From: Ancylostoma caninum
Lineage: Eukaryota; Nematoda; Chromadorea; Rhabditida; Ancylostomatidae
Length of the DNA stretch: 64,000 bases
NCBI GenBank assembly: GCA_037903475.1
Contig: JBAJFG010000319.1
Span: 62,001-126,000, forward strand
Reading direction: 5' to 3'
Under the pieces are notes generated by a model. The model searched no databases. It was not told where the DNA came from and was given only the letters and a program-made list of their open reading frames with translations. Of this stretch, positions 11,701 to 23,569 are shown piece after piece (the stretch's first letter is position 1; each line of letters opens with the position of its first letter). A program made the position numbers and the translations under genes.

Positions 11701-14700
11701 GCTATGCTTTAACGTTGTTTCCTTATTTGTTAACGGCGCAGAGCAGCTTCATATCATTTTCTTTGGTTCTGGCGCCAAAATCACCGCATGACCGAAACCG
11801 ATATTCGCCAGAAGCGCACTTCTCGTAGGATCGATTATAGGTTTAGAAGTGGACTTTCCCTTATCTGAGAGGATTTTTCTGGACTTACAACGTAAAGACA
11901 GTGAAGGGGTTTTTCACAAGAAATCATTCGTGAGCTCTCCAGTTCCAAATTAGCGTCCACCGTATTCCTCCACTTTCGAACAGTTGGGTTGTACCACACG
12001 GGCCCTTTGAAGAAGCAAGCATGTCCTACACCGCAGCACAGTATGGGCTTGCGTGTGGATTGTTTAGAAGAAACAAAGGATAAAATCGACGACGGTCCCT
12101 ACGACGCATCACTTACGCCTTCCCTTGCGTTTTCCTTAGAGCCGCTGTCAAGAATGAAGATAAAACTGACCGGGCATAGTCTCATATTCTTCGCCACATT
12201 GCTTTCTATATGTTGTGAACAAACTTGTCACTTCTCTGCCGAATACTGAGGTTTCCACGAGCCATTCCAAGCGGACAATTGCCGCACCCTGTAGTCTGTT
12301 CCAAATGCGACAATACATAATTTAGTAACTGTGCCGATAACCTGCTTTCCTTTCTAATTGCTGCACACTTTCCTTCGTTCTTTTTCTCTCTGATGGCTTC
12401 CCAATAATCGTGCACGGTTAACTGTACTATGACTACGTAAGTATGTACATGTGGGCGTCTTCTCACTTCCTTTCAAAGTTGAGGTATTGTGTAAAAGAGC
12501 GGATATGTTCGCAACCAAAAGTAGTGTTCATATCTCGAGAATTTCCATATCTTAAGAATATGGACGTTTCTCAGCCCTACCTCTCCATCTTTTCACCAGA
12601 CGACTTGTCCATAGACGCACCTTGTGATTCACGCAAAGACCGTCCTAATGTGTTTACCGCTGCTATCCAAGTCGGGCCTGGTTTTTGATTTTTCCCCACA
12701 TCTGGTGCGTAAGATTTCCGAATAGGTGGGACCAAATTATTAGCAGCAGTTGGTGTTTAGTGTAATATGTTTGCAGAGTTGTGTAAAAGTAGTTTGAGAA
12801 ATCACCCAAGGTTGTTGCAACTTCGTTTTACATCCAATGTTCTTATTTGGGGAGAACGTCTCAGCATCATCTTAGTCAGAACCTGGAAAGTCAAACCAGA
12901 TGCAAAATAAGTCGTTCTAAACATCTAGTCGGCTCACAAGGTATCATTCGACGGGAGAAAAAACTCGAAATGAGACCAGAGAAGTAGAACCTGCTAACGT
13001 CATCTAAATAGCCGTTTATGACGTAGGCAGACCACCGTATGCCGCTACTAGTACGTAAGTAGGGTGTCACGGTATCTGACCCCTTGAGTTAACAACCGCA
13101 AAGTCTGGTACAGAGCCGGTTCGTTGGATGCTGCAATACACTCTTCACACACTGCTTGCAACCTATTTTTTTGTTGTACCACTGCATTCCTCTCTCAGAT
13201 TAGCCCCGTGTGGTTTTCACGCTTTTTTTTTGGTCCCTAAAAACTCCATGCGAGAGGAGAGAAGATAGAAGGAGCTTTCAGAGGAGCAGCTAGTGGAGAA
13301 GCATCCAAGCGCTACTAGGAAATTGGAAGAACGGCACTGATACCTGTTCTGGTCCCAACGTAGACGAAGTTTTAATGACTAAATGAATGACTCAAAAATG
13401 AGAAAAATAACCAAATACGTAACATAACCAAATACATAAACTGCCTCATTTTTTCTTTACTAACAACTACATGAAACAGAAAACGGCAGTGATGTGAGTA
13501 GGCTTCATTTCTTTCCCACCGATTTTTTCGTAAACATCAGGGAACCTCATTCCTCCTTCATTTATTCAGCACCTGAGCTTCTTGGACTGCAGATTTTTCT
13601 GATTTTCGCAATTTTGTGATGTAAAGACGCAACAAATGTGGTGTCGTAAGAAACATGCAGCACGTGCCGCACATGTGCTCCAGCTCTGTGCTGCTGTTCT
13701 TGCTGCCAAATTTAATTTATGACATGGGAACAGTTTCTTTTGCTTGTTGCAGTAGCAGAATAGGAATATCACAATCCTTCGTTCATTTAACAGTAAAGCA
13801 AACTTTTCCTTATTAGATGTTTCCACTCACATTTCATGTATTTCATGTCTGCGAATTCATGTATGTGTGTGTTTCTTTTTGTTCCAGCTCGGACACAGTG
13901 ATTTCTACGGACGATTTTTGTCACAAATCTCGATGACGATTTTAATGTTGGGAAATCTATGGACTTTATATTCATATCCGCCGCAGTACGCTCAATTCAC
14001 CTGTTACTGGATATTTCGAGCAGCTTGTTTTTAATGAAAGTTATGGACGAACGTCATTTTGAACGTGTCAACGGGTCGCGCGAGTCTTTCTAGCAAAGAT
14101 TATCTATGAGCGGTATCGCGTATCGCGTCATGCATCACTATTATGTCATCTGAATGTTTATGCTCATTGCTTCTTGCAAAACTGGATGATCGATACATTT
14201 GAATTTCCTGACATAGATATAGTCGAGTTCTGCTTCGAGTTCCGATGAAAGAATTGCATGTGATCACAATATTGAATATGTGATGAGATAGCAAAACAGA
14301 AGATGTACGAAATTCAGTGCAAGGCTGACCTATGCAGGATTTTCGTCTGAAACGGCACTTCAGCAGAACCATACAAATAATGATAAAAAGCCTGCTCTTG
14401 TTTATTTTTTTAGGGTGATAAAAAACCTTATATAGATTAAATCAAATGAAATGACAAGGAGAAAAGTTCCTTGAACTCCAAGGGACCAAATTTATTTGCT
14501 GCTCGAAATTTCGCTGCAATAGCTAATCTGCAAGTGGTCCATTTTGTAGGGACCTTTTTAATACCCCTGTATACTTAACACAAAAGGAACGAATCAATGT
14601 TGATACGTGCTCAGTTTACATAATGCTCATCATAAAGATACGAGCACCCTCAAGATGACGATATTTGCTTTATTACAAAGTCGTTACAGAAGCTAAGTCC

Positions 14701-15880
14701 ACCATCCAACGCAGCGTCCCAGGAAAGGATACCCCTCCACGTTTCAGTTTGAGAAAGGGACAAATTGGGTTTGGCCCCATCTCGTAACGTATCATAATTT
14801 TTTCTTTTTCCGAACCGAAATGTACAGGTGCAAGGTATTCGAGCACGCCGAGTTGAATGGTTAGTGGACATATATTTGTTAAGAATTTGCGAGAAAGCAG
14901 ATATCGCCGTTTTAAAGGTGCCCGGATATTTGGGATACCTGCTGTAGCTTGCACGGAACAAATTTCGACTGTCCACAGGATTAAGAAAATTCGTACATAC
15001 ATAGGTACGTGCACATTGACCATCATGGTCTTCCAAGGGATTGTTTAGGGTGTGTATCACCGTGACGGGAAGTGGGGAGTTACCAGGCCACTGTGATCAG
15101 TGCATTCACTCAATCGGCCAACCACGGGGAAATCTTGAGCTGCGACCAACGTTGATGTCTATTTTAACTTGCTCATAAAAACGCTGCTAGTGTTTCAATG
15201 AAGTTCAAGCCTGAGGAAACTTCCGGTATGCCCAATCGCGCTTACTTTGCTGATTCTGGTGAGTTTGTGGAACAGAAGCAGTCGAACTTGGTTGGGGTCA
15301 CTTAAAGTCTTTTCGACCATAATCTTAATGCCAGAACAATTAGTGTAAGGAGATTATTTACCGATGTTTGTGTAAGTTTTACCCAGGAAATCCCACAGCA
15401 ATCACGAAAAATTTGATTGGATGAAAACAATGAGCGGGAAATTGTGCGAAAACCTAGTAGAAGTAGCCTTGGTTTTCAATGTCCCGTTTGAAAACATTTG
15501 TGCTGTTTAGTTCTTTTTTACGGAATTGTATATATATAGTTATCCTGTATGCAGCAGCTCCGAGTGCAGCAAAACAGAAATAATTGAATCGGACGAATAG
15601 TAAAATCAGCAGTTAGACAAATAGGTAATAAGTGAAATATGATAGGTCCCCCTTTGCAAATGCGTCCTACCAATTACGCGCTCTGACACGTACGAAGAGT
15701 TAGGTAGTTGTTTTTTAATCTGTGCTCGTCTCCATACCGTCTTTCCAGCTGTACACCGTATCGTCACCAAATCTATGCATTTGGTGATGTGATCGACAAG
15801 ACAAGTGACGCTTCGTGACATTTTCTGTAAAAAAAATAATTTGATGGAACGTCAGAGACTGGTAGTGGACCTGCGCCTAC
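5761..15880. other. long stretch without a supportable gene
   Basis: Ten kilobases in which I could not support a gene. Open frames of 60-150 codons exist on both strands, usually overlapping in two or three frames, with no recognised motifs. The most protein-like are 7149-7376 (-), with GSCGSGRGSSRGD near its start, and 12443-12688 (+); both lack convincing splice sites or homology. Poly-pyrimidine runs and short AT-rich tracts are the only other features noted. Confidence 0.5.
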
Positions 15881-15918
15881 ATATAAAAAGATTTCTTTAA
15901 AGTCTTCACATTATCAGC

Positions 15919-16105
15919 ATGAAGAAATGCCGAGTAGAGGGTTTTCTAGAGCATCATGTAATGGAATGCTTGGAATTAAGTGGTGTAAAAGTGTTTGCGG
16001 ATGAAGTCAGAAAATGGAGTGTTTGGAAGACTTGTAGGTAACCGTCCAGTGACGTCCTTAGAAATTGAAATTTGACTTTTCAGATGCTTCTGTTCAAGTC
16101 ACTAA
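15919..16105 (+). CDS. tentative tiny spliced gene
   Basis: A TATA-like ATATAAAAAG (15882-15891) and an ATTATCAG acceptor-like site precede an ATG at 15919. The frame gives 39 codons (starting MKKCRVEGFLEHH) to a GTAACC donor at 16038. A 46 bp intron ends in ACTTTTCAG at 16083, and the frame continues for seven codons including CFC to a TAA at 16103-16105. The predicted 46-residue product has five cysteines and no signal peptide. The evidence is site order only. Confidence 0.18.
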
Positions 16106-16427
16106 CCATATCGTGGCAAAGATAGCATTCGGGAAATAACGCTAGAATCAGTTTCATTTTCCGTTTCCTTCCCGAATGTCGTAACAGTGAAGAAATTCCT
16201 CCTATATAAAGTCTGGTAAGGGTCCAGATTTTTCTGGCGTCAGACCACGAGAGTCCTGCGAAATCTTTTGTTCAGTGCAGTGCATAGACAATGATGGAGG
16301 GAGAGATGCTCAGACGTCATGCGAAAAACCTATTTATGGAGCGAGATGAGACTAGATCGTCGCGGGACCCTGCAATTTTGAAATCCTTGCACAGTGACTG
16401 TCCTACTCTGGTGGTCTCACAGCCTAC

Positions 16428-16659
16428 CAGTGGCGGATGCAGAAGGTGGGCGGGAGGGGGGGGGGGCGTGGGAAAGAAAGTGGGGTCTCCGCCGTTTTGG
16501 GGACCCAGACGGAAAATAAAATTAATAAAAATATTAGTCATAATAATAAATAAATAATAAAAATTATATTAAAAATAAACAAGTAAAAATAAACTAATAC
16601 AAGATTTTTATTTGTATTGTAAAGTAATTTTGAAAGTCCCCCCCCTGCGTCCGCCACTG
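16428..16659. mobile_element. hAT-like MITE, copy 1
   Basis: A 232 bp non-coding element with terminal inverted repeats of the form CAGTGGCGGA(T/C)GCAG. The left end is followed by a poly-G run and GTGGGAAAGAAAGTGGGGTC; the right end reads CCCCCTGCGTCCGCCACTG. The interior is very AT-rich. The flanking octamers CAGCCTAC (16420-16427) and CAGCCTGG (16660-16667) agree at six of eight bases, as expected of an 8 bp hAT target duplication. A second copy lies at 40694-40976. Confidence 0.82.
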
Positions 16660-18780
16660 CAGCCTGGGTATGAGAAGAGCTAGCAAAGCTTCAAGACAGC
16701 ACGATATACTGAGCAGGATAGCCGCTGCTCTTCACTCAAAACTAACTGTTGCATTGCAGATCAGCATGGGTGAGATCCCTCCACACAAGATGTGGCCAGC
16801 CCCGTCACAAGGCTACCACCAGGGCACTCTAGCCAGGAGGAGGAGGCCAGATCAAGACCTGTTCTCTCCCGGAAAAATTTTCCAAACTTAGGTGAAGGAT
16901 ATCCTTGCGCAGACTTGAGAATAACTAGCCATGATAGGTCCATGGCCATTGAAGGAGGTATAATATCACTGCATCGGAAAGTGGATTTCTATGGTGATGT
17001 GTGATGGAGAGTGCTCGAGAAGGCACGTACGAGAAGTCCGGAGTTGGTCAGGCAGCCAGTCTGGTAGAATACACGCAACTCACAAGAATTTCATATTCAT
17101 ACTCAAATTAATTATTATTTTCGCTTCTATTTCAATTTCCTAAGGATTTCATAGGCGTGAAACTTTCGCACATGCCTTAAACGTCTCATTCCCCTTTTTC
17201 TGATACCTCATGGTTGCCTTATGGTTGCCTCTTGTATCTTAAGGCCTCTAATGTCATGGCTAAATTTCATGGATTTATTCGTTTGGGCCAGTCCAGAATG
17301 GAGAACAAAGGGCTTCCACGTAGATATTTCCTTGATAGAAAAAGAACCACTTTTCTTGTTCACGGATCCTGGAAAAGAACGCCTTTCAAAGAGGGGATCC
17401 CAAAGTTTAGCTTCAGAATATGTGGATTTCAAGTTGGCGAAGCATCACGCAGAAATCATGACTGAGAGCTCGAAAGCTATTTAGAGTCCCTATTTAATTC
17501 GAAGTCGATCTAATCATTTTCTAAACTTGAACAAAAAACATAGCCAAAATTTTCGCTAAGTTTACCCTGAGTGAACAGGCCAAAGCCGTGCACTGACACC
17601 CCAAGAAGATCCCCCACTTGGTACATACATTCCACAGACCCCTAGTCAGCATTCGGCTGCAACGCGAGTTTGCGCTGCTATTTGCTGCGCAGAACGTTCG
17701 AATTGCAGGAAATACTCGGAACACGTGTCGTTCACGTGAACGGACCGGAAGAGAGGAAATCGCTCCTCTATGACAGCGAGCTACGACTCGCCGCTGTCCT
17801 TGTCCTCGTAGCCAGAAATGGCTCCTTCCAGGAAACAGAGTGAAAATAGAGGGCTTACACGAGATGTTTATGCCTTCTAGGATAGAACTCTCGTAGTATT
17901 AACGAATAACAGACATACAACGTATGTTTATAGCATAGAGTGGTCTTATTTAGAAAAATTCTGTCATCTGGAAGTGTCGCGGAAAACGCAGCTCTAGGCC
18001 TCAATGAGAGTCTCGACTACTTAACTACATATGTATAACTTCTACGAGTACTGCTCTAACAGATGGTGTAAACGGAAAATTCTATCCAAATGTCCGCTAA
18101 AGTAAGCACCGAGAGATCTGCTTAAATGAGCGTTCGAATTCACATTCGATTTAGAATAGGATTCCAACATTCGAGTACTCGAAAAGCCCTCCAGGCCCTT
18201 CGGCCCTTCTTATAACTACTCTGGGTATGACAAAGTTTAATTTCTCCTAGCAATAATATGTAGTTGGTTATTCATCATGGCGAAAATCGCGTCACTTATT
18301 CTAATACGTTAATTTGCCCTTAGGACAGCACCTACCATCTAAATAACAACAGAATTTTTATCTGAATGTTCAATGAGAGAAACACGAGTTGTACATGTAT
18401 AATGAGATCTACTTTACACAATAAAGTGGACAAAAGGAACAACTGACGTTTCTTTCATCCACGAAGGTGTCCTGTATCGCAACAAGAACGAGAGCAAAAG
18501 CCAAAACATCATACTCTGGTCATGGATCGCAAGGTCAGGGACACCGAAGGCTTCATGTCAGAGATTCATCCTGTAATTGACTAAATGCTCATTTTTTCTA
18601 TAGAAGCCGAAAGGACTCTGCTACGTTGTTGTTTCGTTTTCATTCAGGTATTGATAGACATCAGAGCGTAGTTTTTTTTTCATAGGTTTTTCCATTTTCG
18701 AGGCTGACACAGGAGAAGTGTTGCCTGAAGAGAGGTGTTTGCCAACTTTCTGTAGATAACACCTAATATTATCACATTAT
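16660..18780. other. no supported gene
   Basis: Short overlapping frames only. A palindrome (GTTCACGTGAAC) lies near 17730, and a short block near 17800 (CTTGTCCTCGTAGCCAGAAAT) recurs with one mismatch near 60140. Confidence 0.5.
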
Positions 18781-18814
18781 TCGACAATTATCTACTCATA
18801 CATAAGTGGGAAAG

Positions 18815-19200
18815 CAGCACCAGAAAGAGATTTTGATCACATGGGTAAGAGGCGAGACACGGATGAAAAGATGCAGAAAGATCGCAGCAGAATGGATTAT
18901 TGCAGAGAGAACGGAAGAACCGCAGCTGCTGTTTGGGGGAACCATAGCAGCTATTCGGAAGGACCACAGCACGAGACCGGAAGAACAGCAGCTCCCTTGT
19001 CCTGGGTTCTCCCGGTTTCCTGCTGCGGATTTCCCGAGAATTTCCCTGTCTACAGGAACCTACTGTGGCGTCTCCACGTGGCCATTTCAAAAGTGAATCA
19101 ATGGGATGAGTGCTACTGTTAGTGGGAGCTAATGGTATCAAACGCATTGTTAGATCCCTCTCATTTCGAAGTTTGGCCAGGATTCTCATCCTTATTCGCT
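18815..19200 (+). repeat. dispersed repeat A, copy 2
   Basis: Same family as 1562-2010. It opens CCAGAAAGAGATTTTGATCA, then GTAAGAGGCGAGA, and carries repeated GGAAGAACCGCAG-like, GGAAGGACCACAG-like and GGAAGAACAGCAG blocks. No coding content is recognised. Confidence 0.6.
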
Positions 19201-22200
19201 AGCATAGACCTACTAAATTTAAAAATATTACCGTCTGGAAAGTGCTGGAATCTACGTAAAATTTCTGCTACGGGCCGTACCTTAAGGTTGTGATCTCTGG
19301 CCTCAATGTTCGTATCTTGAATCTCATCACTTCGCCTTAGTAGGTTTTGACTACAGCGATCACCAGAAGCGGCAAAGCTGGAGTGCTAGGGTACTTATGA
19401 GGATTTCGAAGACTCGCTATTAGTGGAGCAGTTACTGACATTCCTGAGAAGATTCTCAGATTTTTTCCCACTGTTATTTCTTCGAACTGATTTATGCCAC
19501 AGATTGTAAAGAATAATATTCATCTCATACGCATCTTCTAGAATGATACTAGATTTTCCAATCACACAGGCTGTTAGTGGAAGTTTTGCCTAAGAGGACA
19601 TATCGGTATCAATACCCGAGAAAATTGGCAAATATGAGTGTGAATCCACTCCATGTTAGTACCATTCATCATTTGGTCTCCGACATTTGTGCGTATATTC
19701 CTGATTTGGGCCCCTGAGCCAGCTACGCATGGTCTTGCAACGCATGCTTGGGTCGGTTCTGTGAAGAAACGAATAAAATTTATTATGCTGGTCGATCAAA
19801 AGTACGTATTGGTCAATGAGTGAACCCGCAAACATAGATTTGAGATCAAGTGCGCTGATCTAGATTATTTCTTGCATCCAGTAAGCCACGCATGGCCGCT
19901 TTGAGCCAAATCGCGTCTGACTATGACTACCTTGGTGATAAGCTAGAGTAGTTTAGATTCTGCAAAATTAGTTCTTTACTAACCAGCATAGTTGCTAATC
20001 CGTTTCCCCAATTCTTGAGAGACGAAACCCATCAGCTCACGAATGAATTTTTGTGTAAATGCGGTTAGGGTATAATCTCGCTGTCCCACCTCCCTTCCCA
20101 TGGTTCCCTGTATCGCTCAGGTACATTGCATTTGCATGTTGGTAATTGTGATCGTTGTATTCAACCGGTCAACCAGAAAAAACCCCGTCGACGACGCCGA
20201 CCTCGTTGTGCATTTCACATGCACAAGATTGTCGGGGAGTCGCGACGGGCGTTTTTCGCTATTTACCTCCCTTCCAAGGCCTTTCGCCCTCATTCAAACA
20301 AACCGGAATCGATGCCGACTCGTCGTGGCGGAACGTAAAACGCTGATTGAGTGCAGCTCGGTGTTTGGCTTGCAGTATTGACAGAATCTTACATAAAATT
20401 GCACTGAGGTCTGCAGAAACGCTTTGCGCGGCTTTTTGAACAGGGCCGGCAGCGCTTGCACAGCTGCAAAGTATTCCAGTGCACTAATAGCAGAGAGCTA
20501 CTTTCATAGTTCGTTGCACAATCACTTTGTCATGCAGATAATTCTTTGCTCAGTACACTCGTGTACTTTAAGTTCGACTTTCTAAAGCTATATTGGCATA
20601 CATATGTATTCTAGGAAGAAATCGTGCAAATTCACAATAATCATTCCCAGCGACTTTTAGCCGATGCTAAACAATGAGAGTCAAACGAAATGTGGAAAGT
20701 TCAATTTATACAAAAGGATTATAATTACTGGCTTGTTCTAAATCTTCCCAGAAGTAAACCTCGACTCTGGCGCTCACGACAGACCGTTGCAGGGTTACGT
20801 AGGCTAACCGTCAGGAAAAATTTAAATCTGAGTGGAACACAACGGACCTGTGTGCAGGAGGATTTCCACTTATTTATTTGTTTATCTATTGCACACAAGG
20901 TGCGCTACATCAAACAGGTGACTGATTAAATATAGGTGATTAGAAGTTAGTACAAAATCAATTAGAAGTTAGTACAAAAACAATTGAAAGAACCGCTAAA
21001 ACTATGACCTTAGCAGAGAAAGGGTTTTTCGTTTGTTGGTGGTGGAAATCGTGTCATTCAGTAGCTTATTGTGAGAATGAAAACTTTCTATTCCATCATG
21101 TCTTTCAGGGCAAACCACAATCACAGTAACTAGCCAGTCAATTGAAATATTGCGAGTTCTGCAGTTTGGGGTGGACCGAACAACCAGGGGCAAGCGATTA
21201 TTTTACCATTTTTAATCATTCTGAAAGAACATGTGCCACCGAAGAATATCGAAATTGGACCACACTTCGCCGTTCCAACTGAGAAAACAGAGAACGAGGA
21301 AGGAAAAAAGAAAAAAGGGGAAGTGTGAAGACGTTTTTCAACACTATTCTATAGAAAATAAGGGCCTTGAAATAATGTGTGCACCTCTCACCCCTCTCTT
21401 TGCACCCTTTCCACATTAGTCGCCGAAGCATTGGTTAGGGGAAGGATAAATTTTTTTTCGTGTCAGTGTCAGTTACCATATAACTGTTTACGAAGTGATG
21501 TCATTGATACTAATATGTGCACTGCCTGAGACTCTGTAAAAAATTGCTAAAAATATCCAAATATGTATGTAGTAATATCGTGGTGAGTCTGTTTGCCAAA
21601 GTACTTGATGGATCATTCATTGGAGAAACAGTCAGTATGGAAAACACCGGATCGCGTTCCAGAGGCTTCCTTATTATTTGTCAACTCTACACAGGTGGAA
21701 AGTGTGTATAGTTACATACGTAAACTCCAATAAAAGCGGATACGTGTGAGACAAGGCTATATCCACAAAAACCAATTCTAATGGGTGTCAGTCTGCCCTA
21801 CTGGTATCGATATCATAGGTGGTAAATATCTTCAGCTCTACTGTGTATCACATCGAAAAAAACTTTCGGATTACTAACACTAACACTTGAGCCGATAGCG
21901 TTTGAATAGTAAACACGGAGTATTTAGGGACACCCCGCAGATGATCCTCTCGTACTAGCTTAACTTTGTTTCTTTCATTATTAATTGAATTGCTAAAGGT
22001 GACATTTGCTCCGCATAGTTTCAATTTGAAGTCAGTTCTTTTGCATCTTTATTTCTTGAATTAATGCAGTCTGGTTTCCCTAGTGAAGAATACCATTCCC
22101 ACGCCCTTGCATGTGCCCGTGATTGAGAGACAAGGAACACCCTGATATAGAAGCGAAAACCACGAAGAGAAAGTCAGTCGTTAGTGCTCATTCTCAGCAC

Positions 22201-22979
22201 TGATCACTCCCAAATCGCTTTTGAATTGATCGGCTCGATTTTGGAACATCAACATCAACTCTGTGAAGATTCCTATCTGCATAGCCCATCGCCCGTTTAG
22301 TCTTACAACTTCTTACGCTTTAGCAGCTGTTTTCCCTTCCTTCTTACAACTAAATCAGTCCTCTAATAATCGGAGCACCTTCAACTTGGAAATTAACGTT
22401 CGGGTTCAATACTTCTTAAGGCCTTCATGCGGAACTTCCTTGGGAGAAAGTAATGAGTGCTCTCCACTCACATTGGAGTGCTTTCCTCGGAAAATCCGGT
22501 GAAGGCATCATCTGGAAATAAGCTGAATATCAAATCCGAGCCTCGATTAAGAGCTTACAAGTGATTGGGCTGCGTCGCTCATAAGTGCTCCTTTAACCCT
22601 CTTATCAATGTTAAGACGTGGCTGTACTCAGTTTTGGCATAGAAAAACCATATGGCATGGAGAGATTAGTGAAGAGTCCCAAATTTCCACGTGGGTTTCA
22701 GGAAAAAGTCTCGTGGAGTCGATATCGGCTTCTAGAGATAAGCACTCATCGAACGTTTGTTATGCCAGCAACCTGTCAATACTTCTAGTTTTTCGGTGCT
22801 GCAATTGAAGAGTCGAAAAAAAAACAGAATGGCCCAGCTGATTTCGTCACCAGAAATTCGTTGAAAAACAATTTTTACCACAGTAGTGCATTAAAGTGAA
22901 TGTGTGGGAAAAGGCTTGGGTCTCCGCCAATTTGCTGGCAGGAGAGATCCAAATTTCCTAAGAAAAGCGAATAAAAAAT
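19201..22979. other. no supported gene; small repeats
   Basis: No gene is supported. Minor features: TTTA-rich tract with ACACAAGGTGCGC at 20868-20905 and a 22 bp tandem duplication at 20939-20982. Confidence 0.5.
20939..20982 (+). repeat. 22 bp tandem duplication
   Basis: ATTAGAAGTTAGTACAAAA is repeated head to tail at a period of 22 bp, with one or two differences at the unit ends. Confidence 0.9.
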
Positions 22980-23290
22980 CATTAAAGGACAAGTTGGATA
23001 GAGTGGTCGGCGTTAATCAATCCTGGCTGGTGGGATGCGCCTCGCACTCGACTTCATCTGAGCATCGTAGAGGCATTGAGTACGTATGAGCCCTGTACCC
23101 GTGTCCTGCGGGTGGCAGCCGCTGTACCCGATGTACCTAGTCAGTGCTTCATCCTCCAGGACTCCTCTGGTACCAATTTACCGACCTCTGGGGGAGGGGG
23201 GGGGTACAGGCTTGGTTGGCCTCGTGCAGGTTCGAACCATTGGCTATATGCGTGCGCAGCGAGCCTCTTGCCACTGCGTCATACGTGCCC
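22980..23290 (-). mobile_element. tRNA-derived SINE, minus strand
   Basis: Read on the minus strand, a tRNA-like head lies at about 23222-23288. It has an A-box-like TGACGCAGTGG (23281-23271) and a B-box GGTTCGAACCT (23238-23228) at normal tRNA spacing, giving an internal pol III promoter. The head has no convincing acceptor stem and is followed by an unrelated GC-rich tail containing GGTCGGTAAATTGGTACC and continuing to roughly 22980. The tRNA boxes are seen directly; the SINE assignment and far end are inference. It ends about 110 bp from the histone relic. Confidence 0.6.
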
Positions 23291-23398
23291 TAAAAATATG
23301 CCGCACCCGAGCAAAGAGGAAGACAAAGGGCGTCAGATGGAGAGCTACTCCATCTGCATCTACCATGTGCTAAAATAGGTGCACCCCGTCACCTAAGG

Positions 23399-23561
23399 GT
23401 CGTCGAATTCGATGTCCATCGTGAGCTCGTTCGTGAACGACGTCTTCGAGCGCATCGCCGTCGAGGCGTCGCGACTCTCGCAGCACAACAAGCACTCGAC
23501 GATCTCCTCCCACGAAATCCAGAACGCCGTCCGCCTGATCCTCCCCTGAGAACTCGCAAAA
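23399..23561 (+). pseudogene. histone H2B relic
   Basis: The translation from about 23402 (in frame with ATG 23412) gives [20 protein letters not shown], then [20 protein letters not shown] and RLILP. This is the histone-fold core of H2B, the nucleosome subunit pairing with H2A. The codon expected to encode the Gly after RLILP is TGA (23547-23549), and recognisable similarity continues for four more codons (ELAK) before it ends. The N-terminal tail and the rest of the C-terminal helix are absent. The segment is far more GC-rich than its surroundings, like highly expressed histone genes. It is a truncated, inactivated fragment; whether it arose from DNA duplication or reverse transcription cannot be seen. 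Confidence 0.9.
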
Positions 23562-23569
23562 AATCGTTA

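Noticed and set aside
21940..21965. CCTCTCGTACTA resembling large-subunit rRNA (reverse strand)
   Set aside because: Only about a dozen bases match; the flanks do not look like rRNA.
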